Part shown: piece by piece, positions 9,747 to 17,476 of the stretch
How the letters are laid out: every line of letters starts with the position of its first letter
Numbering within the stretch: position 1 is the first letter of the stretch
Assembly (NCBI RefSeq): GCF_030273445.1
Contig: NZ_CP120678.1
Span: forward strand, 1,093,501 to 1,157,500
DNA length: 64,000 nt
Origin: Selenobaculum gibii
Lineage (GTDB): Bacteria > Bacillota > Negativicutes > ICN-92133
Reading direction: 5' to 3'
The notes under the pieces: model-generated
What the model was told of the DNA's origin: nothing
Seen by the model: the letters and a program-made list of their open reading frames with translations, nothing else
The model's database searches: none
Position numbers and translations under genes: made by a program

Positions 9747-9936
9747 AATTTCAACTTTATAAACAAGGCTGATTTAGATAAAGCTTTAGGCAGATGAGTA
9801 ATCCAGGGGCTTATGGGAACTTTATTCCCATCTGAAAGGATAGGGGGATTATAAGCGGAGAACCAAAATCTTCGATTTTGTGTGAATCGCTTATTTCGTT
9901 GGATGACCTCGTTAGCCAGCGGATAAAGTTGAAATT
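9747..9936 (+). repeat. Intergenic structured element, copy A (upstream of pyk)
   Basis: A 190-base element closed by a perfect 14-bp inverted repeat (9747-9760 with 9923-9936). Inside I can fold a helix GAGTAA/TTTATTC, a hairpin CCCATC/GATAGGG, a helix ATAAGCG/CGCTTAT that holds the inner hairpin CAAAATC/GATTTTG, and a last helix CGTTGG/CCAGCG. The 77 bases at 9851-9927 match 58444-58520 at about 70 positions. The right arm ends 27 bases before the pyk start, so it is very likely in the pyk 5' leader. There is no ORF in it and no T-run after it. It could be a structured RNA, a regulatory leader or a small mobile repeat. Confidence 0.7.
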
Positions 9937-9963
9937 GAATAAATATTAAAGGGGGTTGTTTTA

Positions 9964-11379
9964 ATGATGAAAAAAACGAAAATTGTTTGTACTATGGGGC
10001 CAGGAACTGATGGTGATAGCATTTTAGAACAGTTATTAAATGCTGGAATGAATGTTGGTCGTTGTAATTTCTCACATGGAGATCATGAGGAACAGCTATG
10101 TCGTATTACTAAATTAAGAGCAGCTTCCCAAAAAGTAGGCAAACCAGTTGCATTATTGCTGGATACAAAAGGACCAGAAATGAGACTTGGCAAGTTCAAA
10201 GGTGGTAAAACTTTTTTAACAAAAAATAGTACATTTATCATTACAGCGGATGAAGTTGAAGGTACGAATGAGAGAGCTTCTGTGAATCATAAATTCTTAC
10301 CTCAAGAAGTTCAAACTGGAAATATGATTCTTTTATCTGATGGATTAATTAGTCTTCGTGTAGAGGCAATAAAAGGTAATGACATTATTACTACAGTTAT
10401 GAATAGTGGTGCAATTAGCTCAGGAAAAAGAGTGGCTGTTCCAGGGGTATCTGTAAATTTACCGTTTTTATCTGAAAAAGATAAGGCTGATATTTTATTT
10501 GGTATTAAGAATGAAATGGATTTTATTGCAGCGTCCTTTGTGCAGCGTGCGGAAGATGTCCTTGCGATTCGTAATTTATTAATTGAGAATAATTATGAAA
10601 TGGGGATTATCGCTAAAATTGAAAATGCTGAAGGCGTAAAGAATATGGATGAGATATTAAAAGTATCTGATGGTATTATGGTTGCAAGAGGCGATTTAGG
10701 GGTAGAAATACCCGCAGAGGATGTACCTTTAGTACAAAAGACGATTATAAAAAAATGTAATGCGGCTGGCAAGATTGCGATTACTGCTACGCAAATGTTA
10801 GAGTCTATGGTGGAAAATCCACGTCCAACAAGGGCTGAAACAAGTGATGTTGCCAATGCCATTATGGATGGTACAGATGCGATTATGCTAAGTGGGGAAA
10901 CTGCATCTGGAAAATATCCAGTTGAGGCAGTTAAGATGATGGCTAGAATAGCCGAGAAGACAGAAAAGTCTTTAAAATATAATCAGCTTTTTTTACAAAA
11001 GGGATTGGTTGAGCACAGTAATCTTACAAATGCGATGGGACATGCAAGCGTTCGATTAGCACAAAGCTTAGGTGCGAAAGCTATTGTAACTGCTAGTAAT
11101 AGTGGATCTACAGGCAGATTGATTTCTAAATATCGTCCAAGTATGCCAATTATTTTAGTTACTCCATCAGAAAAAACGCTTCGTAAAATGCAGCTTTATT
11201 GGGGTGTTCATCCAATTCTTAGAGAGTCTTACAATGACAGTGATACCCTGATTAATAATGTAATTGATAAAGCAATGAAATATGGGGATTTTATAAGTGG
11301 TGATGTTTTGGTGGTGGCGTCAGGCTTAAATGATACAATTGGTTCAACAAATATGCTAAAAGTGCATGTGATTAAATAA
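9964..11379 (+). CDS. pyk: Pyruvate kinase
   Basis: A 471-residue glycolytic enzyme that turns phosphoenolpyruvate and ADP into pyruvate and ATP. It has the N-terminal KIVCTMGPGTD, the metal-binding region MVARGDLGVEIP, the active-site segment ITATQMLESMVENPRPTRAE and the nucleotide-site LSGETASGKYP. A C-terminal allosteric domain is present, but the extra PEP-utiliser domain found in Bacillus enzymes (about 585 residues) is absent. The start is supported by GGGGGTTG upstream. The leader holds the repeated structured element at 9747-9936, which may affect expression. The next gene starts 14 bases downstream and is probably cotranscribed. Confidence 0.96.
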   Translation: MMKKTKIVCTMGPGTDGDSILEQLLNAGMNVGRCNFSHGDHEEQLCRITKLRAASQKVGKPVALLLDTKGPEMRLGKFKGGKTFLTKNSTFIITADEVEGTNERASVNHKFLPQEVQTGNMILLSDGLISLRVEAIKGNDIITTVMNSGAISSGKRVAVPGVSVNLPFLSEKDKADILFGIKNEMDFIAASFVQRAEDVLAIRNLLIENNYEMGIIAKIENAEGVKNMDEILKVSDGIMVARGDLGVEIPAEDVPLVQKTIIKKCNAAGKIAITATQMLESMVENPRPTRAETSDVANAIMDGTDAIMLSGETASGKYPVEAVKMMARIAEKTEKSLKYNQLFLQKGLVEHSNLTNAMGHASVRLAQSLGAKAIVTASNSGSTGRLISKYRPSMPIILVTPSEKTLRKMQLYWGVHPILRESYNDSDTLINNVIDKAMKYGDFISGDVLVVASGLNDTIGSTNMLKVHVIK

Positions 11380-11393
11380 TAGGGGGATTATAG

Positions 11394-12755
11394 ATGCTCT
11401 GGAGAATGTTGGTGAAGAGATTATTATCTATAGCGCTTTTTCAGCGATGTTTTTCAGTGCGTTTTTTTAATTTATATTATAATATATTATGTTTTGAAGT
11501 AAGCAGATTAAGTTCTAAAAAACGCATAAATGAGAAAGTTATCGATGGGTTGATGAGAAAAGAATATTTTCTCATCAACCTTGCTATTCTTACTGGAAAT
11601 CAAGTGTTTGCTTATAAGGTATCAGAGTTAATGAAACTATCTTTTGGTGAAAAATTAATGCGAAATAGTGAACCTAAAAAGCTTATGGCATTAATTATTA
11701 AGGCGGTAAAGCTTGAGCAATATGATGTTGCGGAATATCTTCTTGCAGCGTATAAAACATTGTTAATGCATATTAATGAGAAAAATGCAAATCAATGCTT
11801 GCGTCAATTATTAATTTTGGTCGTTATCATGCAAAAAAGAAATTTAACGTATTTGATGTCTAAAGTTATGGAATGTATTTTCTATAGTATATCAAAATTT
11901 AATTTACATGAGCAGCGGACGAGGATAATATCAATTTTGGCGTTAAAAAGAATTGGGATTATTGCAATAAGAAAACGAGATGATGCATTATTTATAGAAT
12001 GCAAAAAGTATTGTTTAGATATTGAAACAACTTTTGAGCACTATAATATTAGCAAACAAATAGAAGAATTATTAATTGATTGGTTTTACTATATATTAAA
12101 AACGAATAATGAGTGTTTATTAAATGTATATCAAGAATTTTATGAGGATTTATATAGAAAAGGATTAATTACAAGTTTAATAAGTTCTAGAATGACTCAG
12201 GAAATACCTAATATCGCTGGGATGGCGATTATGAATTTATCATCAAAATGTGGTGATAGGGTGTTATGTTTTTTGCTAAAATTATCCGAGTATGATAGTT
12301 GTGATATGAAGTCAGCAGTAAAATCATATTTATGTTTATTGAAAATGGCAGTAGGAAATTATGGTTTAGATAAATCATTTTCATTATTTATACCGCTTTT
12401 GGAATCTGGTAGACAGATCTATATGCATGAACAAAGGTTTACCCATTCCAGTGATGTTATGCGAAAAAAAAATTTGAAACTTGTTTTAAATGAGTTAATA
12501 TTCTTTTTTGAAGTGGAAGCTCGGCAAAGTGGAAGTACAGTGGAAAATATTATTTTAAATATACGGCAATATTGGATTGTGTTTTCAAAATTGAAAAAGA
12601 GTGTTCCGAGGATAGAAGCTTTTTGTGATTTGTTATTGGCGCATTGGGGAGCGAAAAAAAATATTAAAAAAAATCAATTAGGGATAAATCATGGAATTTC
12701 TAACATATCCTTAATGACATCGGAAGATAAAGAACGACTTGATCTTGTTTTATAA
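11394..12755 (+). CDS. Uncharacterised helical protein, 453 residues
   Basis: I do not recognise this protein. It has an AGGGGG site 5 bases before ATG and ends in a terminator, so it looks real and likely cotranscribed with pyk. The product is Leu/Ile/Lys-rich and predicted almost wholly alpha-helical, in paired helices reminiscent of TPR or HEAT-type solenoids (for example at residues 95-180 and 250-340), but no repeat consensus is clear. No signal peptide and no clear transmembrane segment is seen; the first 30 residues are basic and hydrophobic and might touch the membrane. Codons 52-62 contain a perfect 14-bp hairpin (11548-11580). Codon use is more AT-rich than pyk. Confidence 0.65.
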   Translation: MLWRMLVKRLLSIALFQRCFSVRFFNLYYNILCFEVSRLSSKKRINEKVIDGLMRKEYFLINLAILTGNQVFAYKVSELMKLSFGEKLMRNSEPKKLMALIIKAVKLEQYDVAEYLLAAYKTLLMHINEKNANQCLRQLLILVVIMQKRNLTYLMSKVMECIFYSISKFNLHEQRTRIISILALKRIGIIAIRKRDDALFIECKKYCLDIETTFEHYNISKQIEELLIDWFYYILKTNNECLLNVYQEFYEDLYRKGLITSLISSRMTQEIPNIAGMAIMNLSSKCGDRVLCFLLKLSEYDSCDMKSAVKSYLCLLKMAVGNYGLDKSFSLFIPLLESGRQIYMHEQRFTHSSDVMRKKNLKLVLNELIFFFEVEARQSGSTVENIILNIRQYWIVFSKLKKSVPRIEAFCDLLLAHWGAKKNIKKNQLGINHGISNISLMTSEDKERLDLVL

Positions 12756-12775
12756 AGGTCAAGTCGTTTTTATGT
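12733..12775 (+). terminator. Terminator after the 453-residue gene
   Basis: A perfect 10-bp stem, AACGACTTGA (12733-12742) with TCAAGTCGTT (12759-12768), is followed by TTTTATG. The left arm lies inside the last codons of the gene. Confidence 0.8.
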
Positions 12776-12795
12776 ATGTTTTTTTACTAACGATG

Positions 12796-12820
12796 AATAC
12801 TAAGTATTGAGATTAAATCT
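12796..12820. promoter_or_regulatory. Two adjacent short palindromes before reverse rubrerythrin
   Basis: AATACT-A-AGTATT (12796-12808) and AGATT-A-AATCT (12810-12820) lie 23-47 bases upstream of the rubrerythrin start. Both are perfect odd-length palindromes of the kind bound by dimeric repressors. Which regulator, if any, binds is unknown; chance palindromes are common in AT-rich DNA. Confidence 0.3.
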
Positions 12821-12842
12821 TTAATTTTATAAGGAGGAAATA

Positions 12843-13385
12843 ATGAAAAAATATGTTTGTACGATATGCGGATATGTTCATGAAGGTGATTCAGCGCCAG
12901 CAGAATGTCCGCTTTGCAAAGCGGGAAGAGATAAGTTTATTGAAAAAACTGGAGGAATGAGTTGGGCGGATGAACATCGGATTGGTATTGCTAGAGATGC
13001 AGAGCCAGAAATTGTAGAAGGGCTACGCTCTAATTTTTTAGCAGAGTGTACGGAAGTTGGGATGTATTTGGCAATGTCAAGACAAGCTGATAGAGAAGGC
13101 TACCCTGAAGCTGGAGAAGCTTACAAACGTATTGCCTGGGAAGAGGCAGAACATGCAGCGAAATTTGCAGAACTTTTAGGTGAGGTTGTTTCAGCTAGCA
13201 CAAAACGAAATTTAGCTATGCGAGTTGAAGCTGAGTATGGTGCAGCCGAAGGGAAAAAGCAATTGGCTACGTTAGCGAAACAGCATAATCTTGATGCAAT
13301 TCATGATACTGTTCATGAAATGTGTAAAGATGAAGCGCGCCATGGCTGTGCATTTAAGGGTTTATTAGATAGATATTTTAAATAA
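12843..13385 (+). CDS. Reverse rubrerythrin (NADH-linked peroxide/oxygen detoxification)
   Basis: A 180-residue oxidative-stress protein of anaerobes that passes electrons to H2O2 or O2. The rubredoxin-like iron site comes first (Cys6, Cys9, Cys22, Cys25), then the four-helix di-iron domain with [22 protein letters not shown] and CKDEARHG. Classical rubrerythrins have the rubredoxin domain last, so this is the reversed type known from clostridia. Length agrees with that group (about 180). AAGGAGG lies just upstream of the ATG. It is followed after 14 bases by the Cys-rich DUF1540 gene, probably in the same transcript. Confidence 0.9.
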   Translation: MKKYVCTICGYVHEGDSAPAECPLCKAGRDKFIEKTGGMSWADEHRIGIARDAEPEIVEGLRSNFLAECTEVGMYLAMSRQADREGYPEAGEAYKRIAWEEAEHAAKFAELLGEVVSASTKRNLAMRVEAEYGAAEGKKQLATLAKQHNLDAIHDTVHEMCKDEARHGCAFKGLLDRYFK

Positions 13386-13399
13386 GGAGCGATATTAAT

Positions 13400-13720
13400 A
13401 TGGGAAAAATAGCATGTTCAGTAGATAAGTGTTCACATAATAAATGTGGATCTTGTTATGCTAATTTTGTTGAAATAGACGGAAGTAAAGCTCAAACTGA
13501 TGCAGATACTTGTTGTACATCATATTTAAATCAAGATACCTACTCATCTTTGACAAACAGTTGTGGCAATGATTCTTCGGAATGTACTTGTTTAAATTGT
13601 CGAGTTGAAAGTTGTGAGTACAATGAGAATTGTTGTTGTCATCGAGATGGAATAACGGTTGGTGGAAAAAATGCAATAACACATAGTGAAACCAATTGCT
13701 TAAGTTTTGAAGCAAAATAA
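13400..13720 (+). CDS. Cys-rich protein with two DUF1540 domains
   Basis: A 106-residue protein with two copies of the DUF1540 pattern: CSVDKCSHNKCGSCYA at the N-terminus closed by DTCCTSY, and CRVESCEYNENCCCH closed by TNCLSF. The many paired Cys suggest binding of zinc or iron. Function is unknown; family members are often next to redox genes, which fits the upstream rubrerythrin. It has its own AAGGAGCG site. The stop codon is inside the left arm of the long downstream hairpin. Confidence 0.82.
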   Translation: MGKIACSVDKCSHNKCGSCYANFVEIDGSKAQTDADTCCTSYLNQDTYSSLTNSCGNDSSECTCLNCRVESCEYNENCCCHRDGITVGGKNAITHSETNCLSFEAK

Positions 13721-13786
13721 AAAGTAATAAAAAACGATACGTTTAAATTTTAAGCGTATCGTTTTTTATTACTTTTTATTCTTTTT
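13716..13786. terminator. Very long perfect hairpin terminator
   Basis: A perfect 26-bp inverted repeat (13716-13741 with 13755-13780); with loop-side pairs and one wobble it extends to about 31 bp around a 3-base loop. The right arm holds TTTTTT and it is followed by CTTTTTT, and the left arm mirrors this, so it can stop transcription from either side. It separates the rubrerythrin genes from the secretion operon. The rest of 13787-13959 is very AT-rich with TATAAT at about 13937, probably the promoter of the secretion operon. Confidence 0.85.
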
Positions 13787-13959
13787 TCATATATTGTGAT
13801 AAAACACAATAAAATATAATTTTTTTTTATAAAAATACAAAAAAGAGCATTTTCAGGAAGGATTTTCTTACAAAGGAACGAATTTAAAAAATAAAAATGT
13901 AAGAGAAAATTGTAATAAAAGATAAAGATAAAAAGTATAATTTTATTGAGGTATTATAA

Positions 13960-16104
13960 ATGAATGGACTTTTGTTGAAATCTAACCATGAGGAAGAAAG
14001 ACAAGAAAATAGTTTAATTCAATGCTTTTTGACAGTATTGCAAATTGAAGGTGTTAAATATGAAAAGAAAATATTTGATGAAATAAAAGAAAATGATAAA
14101 GGAAAAATAGATATTTACTCGCTGAAAAATAAATTGAAAAGGTCAAAATTGAAAATAAAAATAATTAAACCGACAATAGACGAAATTGCAGAATTGGATA
14201 TTCCCTTAATAGCGAAGATGAAAAACTCTTCTTATTTGATAATTGGTAAAAGTAATACTCGGGTGATGTTGATTTATAAACCGGAGGAAGAGAAGACTAA
14301 AACTTGCAAAATAGAAGATTTCATAGAGGAATGGACAGGCGAATGTATTTTAATTAAAAAAACTTTTAGTCTAAAAGAAGCAAGTAAAAAATTTAATTTG
14401 CTTTGGTTTATTCCTGTAATCGTTAAATATAAAAAATACTTTATTGAAGTGCTAATAGCGTCTTTTTTCTTACAGTTATTTGGGTTGGTTACTCCTTTAT
14501 TTACACAAGTGATTATTGATAAAGTAATTCTGCACAAAGGAATTGCAACTTTAGATGTTTTAGCTTTAGCTCTTGTATTTTCTGCAATATTTCAATGCAT
14601 GATGACAATCGCGAGAAAATACATTGAAACGCATACTTCAAATAAAGTGGATATGATTTTAGGCGCGCGCTTATTCCGGCATTTAACATCATTGCCGTTA
14701 AGATATTTTGAAGTGCGGCGAGTAGGGGATACACTTACGAGAGTATCCGCGTTAAACAGCATTCGCAACTTTTTGACTAATTCGTCAATGACTGTGTTTT
14801 TAGATGCTTTCTTTTCAGTTGTGTTTATTGGAGTGATGTTTTATTATAGCGTTACTTTAACAGTTATTGCTTTAATTCCGCTACCTTTATATATTATTCA
14901 AAATATAATCGCAACACCTATTTATAAAGAACGCTTAAATACTATGTGGGAAAGTGGCGCAAGAAGTAATGCTTTTTTAGTAGAATCAATTACAGGTGTG
15001 CAGACGATGAAGGCATTGGCTGTAGAACCACAGTTCAACTATCAGTGGGAAAAAATATTGGCTAAATACATTAAAAGTACTTTTGATAGTGCGAAATTCA
15101 ATATTTGTTTAAGTGCATCAAGCGGAACCATTCAAAGTATCATGACCTTCGGGATTCTTTTGGTTGGAGGACATAAAGTTATGAATGGAGAGATGACGAT
15201 TGGGCAGCTGATTGCATTTCAGATGTTAGCCAGACAGGCAAGTGATCCGATGCATCGCTTAACAGGAATGTGGCAGAGTTGTCAACAAACAATGCTAGCG
15301 GTAGAGCGTTTAGGAGATATTTTAAATACTGCGCCCGAAATTAATGGGCTTCATAGTCATGAGCCGATAAACGTAACAGGAGCTATTCGATTTGAAAATG
15401 TTTCATTTACTTATGATGCTGAGAGTGAGGCGGTTCTAAAAGAGATGAATTTCGAAATTATGCCAGGGATGCGTGTTGGGATTGTAGGAAGATCAGGTTC
15501 GGGAAAAAGTACGATTACTAAACTTGTACAGAAACTATATATACCAGGGAATGGAAAGGTATATATAGATGGAGTTGATGTAATGGAGATAGATCCTGTT
15601 TGGTTGAGAAGGCAAATTGGAGTTGTTTTGCAGGAAAATTTCTTATTTAATGGCAGTGTTAGAGATAATATTGCTTTTGCAAATCCTGGGGCTTCAATAG
15701 ATGAGGTTATTTTTGCGGCAAAGCTAGCTGGTGCCCATGAATTTATTCTTGAACTTTCAGAAGGATATGATACGAAAGTTGGGGAAAGAGGGGCGGATTT
15801 ATCCGGAGGGCAACAGCAAAGAATTGCAATTGCCAGAGCGCTTATCATGGATCCTAAAATTTTAATTTTCGATGAAGCCACAAGTGCATTAGATTATGAA
15901 TCAGAAAATATTATCATGAGAAATATTGATCATATTGCGTCTGGAAGAACGATGCTGATGATTGCCCACCGACTCTCTACCGTGCGTAATTGCGATATGA
16001 TTCTCGTAGTAGATAAGGGTAGTATTGTTGAATATGGAACACATGATGAATTAATGACAAAAATGAGTTTGTACTATAACTTGTACATGCAGCAAGAGGT
16101 TTAA
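13960..16104 (+). CDS. Type I secretion ABC transporter with inactive C39-like domain (first copy)
   Basis: A 714-residue inner-membrane exporter of the HlyB/LapB type. Residues 1-135 form a C39-like domain: a Cys is present in NSLIQCFLTVLQ, but the catalytic His and the Asp-Pro are missing (SSYLIIGKSNTRVMLIYK), so it should bind substrate without cutting it. Membrane helices span about 155-430. The ATPase domain has Walker A GRSGSGKST, signature LSGGQQQR and Walker B ILIFDEATSALD. It is first in an operon with HlyD-like and second ABC genes. The N-terminal region is Lys-rich and notably AT-rich. The cargo is most likely the two RTX lipases downstream. No TolC-type outer membrane gene is nearby. 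Confidence 0.9.
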   Translation: MNGLLLKSNHEEERQENSLIQCFLTVLQIEGVKYEKKIFDEIKENDKGKIDIYSLKNKLKRSKLKIKIIKPTIDEIAELDIPLIAKMKNSSYLIIGKSNTRVMLIYKPEEEKTKTCKIEDFIEEWTGECILIKKTFSLKEASKKFNLLWFIPVIVKYKKYFIEVLIASFFLQLFGLVTPLFTQVIIDKVILHKGIATLDVLALALVFSAIFQCMMTIARKYIETHTSNKVDMILGARLFRHLTSLPLRYFEVRRVGDTLTRVSALNSIRNFLTNSSMTVFLDAFFSVVFIGVMFYYSVTLTVIALIPLPLYIIQNIIATPIYKERLNTMWESGARSNAFLVESITGVQTMKALAVEPQFNYQWEKILAKYIKSTFDSAKFNICLSASSGTIQSIMTFGILLVGGHKVMNGEMTIGQLIAFQMLARQASDPMHRLTGMWQSCQQTMLAVERLGDILNTAPEINGLHSHEPINVTGAIRFENVSFTYDAESEAVLKEMNFEIMPGMRVGIVGRSGSGKSTITKLVQKLYIPGNGKVYIDGVDVMEIDPVWLRRQIGVVLQENFLFNGSVRDNIAFANPGASIDEVIFAAKLAGAHEFILELSEGYDTKVGERGADLSGGQQQRIAIARALIMDPKILIFDEATSALDYESENIIMRNIDHIASGRTMLMIAHRLSTVRNCDMILVVDKGSIVEYGTHDELMTKMSLYYNLYMQQEV

Positions 16105-16105
16105 T

Positions 16106-17473
16106 ATGTTGAATAAAATAAAAGAATTTATAAAAGAATTTTATAGTAAAGATGAAAAAGAGTTAAAAGAAGAAGAAATTGAATTTTTACCTGCCGCATT
16201 AGAAGTAATAGAAATGCCGCCATCACCAGTGGGGAGAACAGTTTTGTGGACTTTGTTTGCATTAATTATTGTAACGTTTGTTTGGGTTATGGTTGGATCA
16301 GTAGACGAGGTAGCTGTTGCGAATGGAAAAATTATTCCTAATGGACAGGTGAAAACGATTCAGGCTGAAGATAAAGGAGTCGTAAAAGAAATTCATGTTG
16401 TTGAAGGGCAAGTTGTGAAAAAAGGTGATTTGCTTATTGAACTCGATACGACAATTACAGAAGCAGATGTAAATAATTTGCGGCATCAAGTTGCTTACTA
16501 TAGCTTGGATATTGAAAGGCTGTTAGCAGAACAAGCAAATGCTCCGTTTATAGTGAAAGAGCATCTAGGGCTAGAGCCGAGAGATATTTTGTTCCAACAA
16601 AATTTATATAATAGTCGTTTAGCGGAGTATAACGCCAAGATGGCAGTGGCACAAAGTAATATGAGGCAAGCAGAAGCAAGTCTGGCTTCCGCTCGGTCAG
16701 GATATGTAAAGTTAATTGACATGTATAATATTGCAAAGGAAAAAGAAGACCGTGTGGAAAAATTAGCAACGGAAAACGCAATATCTACATTTATTTTACT
16801 TGATCATCAATCGAAGCGTGTTGAATTAGGTGAAGATATCAATGCACAACAATCAGAAATTGCAAAATTAGAATGGGGGCTTGTTCAGGCTCAACAACAG
16901 CTGGACAGTATCAATGCAGAACGTAATCGCGATATAACTTCAGCGTTGGTTGAAGACAAAAAGCAGTTAGCGTCTTATCAGGAAGAATTAAAAAAAGCAG
17001 AAGAAAAAGATCGATTATCTCGTATTGTGGCTCCAATAGACGGAAGGGTCAGTCAATTATCTGTACATACGATTGGTGGTGTTGTTACAGCGGCGCAAGG
17101 ACTAATGGAGATTGTTCCAGAGGATGCGGTTTTACAAGTTGAAGCTTGGGTACAAAACAAAGATATTGGCTTTGTTCAAGTAGGTCAGCCCGCGGAGGTA
17201 AAAGTAGAAACGTTTAGTTTCCAAAAATTTGGTACAATTGATGCGAAAATTACAGAGATTAGTCCAAATGCGGTAGAAGATAAAGAAAAAGGTAGGGTAT
17301 ATAGAGTTATGCTTGAGCTTGACAAAAATAGTTTTGTTGTTAATGGACAGGAAGTTCCTTTAGGTTCGGGGATGACTTCTACTGCGGAAATTAAAATTAG
17401 ACAAAAACGTATCATAGAATTTTTCCTTGATCCGTTTAGACAATATAAAAGTGAAGCGTTAAGGGAGAGATAG
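16106..17473 (+). CDS. HlyD-family membrane fusion protein of type I secretion
   Basis: A 455-residue periplasmic adaptor that links the ABC transporter to an outer-membrane channel. A short acidic cytoplasmic tail (1-42) is followed by one membrane helix (VLWTLFALIIVTFVWVMV, about 47-66), a biotinyl-lipoyl half motif (GVVKEIHVVEGQVVKKGD), a long coiled coil (about 110-305), the second lipoyl half (RIVAPIDGRVSQLSVHT) and a beta-barrel. This is the full HlyD layout. Its start is one base after the stop of the first ABC gene, and the next ABC gene begins 3 bases after its end. The presence of this protein implies an outer membrane. Confidence 0.92.
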   Translation: MLNKIKEFIKEFYSKDEKELKEEEIEFLPAALEVIEMPPSPVGRTVLWTLFALIIVTFVWVMVGSVDEVAVANGKIIPNGQVKTIQAEDKGVVKEIHVVEGQVVKKGDLLIELDTTITEADVNNLRHQVAYYSLDIERLLAEQANAPFIVKEHLGLEPRDILFQQNLYNSRLAEYNAKMAVAQSNMRQAEASLASARSGYVKLIDMYNIAKEKEDRVEKLATENAISTFILLDHQSKRVELGEDINAQQSEIAKLEWGLVQAQQQLDSINAERNRDITSALVEDKKQLASYQEELKKAEEKDRLSRIVAPIDGRVSQLSVHTIGGVVTAAQGLMEIVPEDAVLQVEAWVQNKDIGFVQVGQPAEVKVETFSFQKFGTIDAKITEISPNAVEDKEKGRVYRVMLELDKNSFVVNGQEVPLGSGMTSTAEIKIRQKRIIEFFLDPFRQYKSEALRER

Positions 17474-17476
17474 CGC

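Noticed and set aside
15411-15881. 156-codon minus-strand frame opposite the first ABC transporter
   Set aside because: It is the antisense shadow of the ATPase domain; similar minus-strand frames occur opposite the second transporter and most long genes here.
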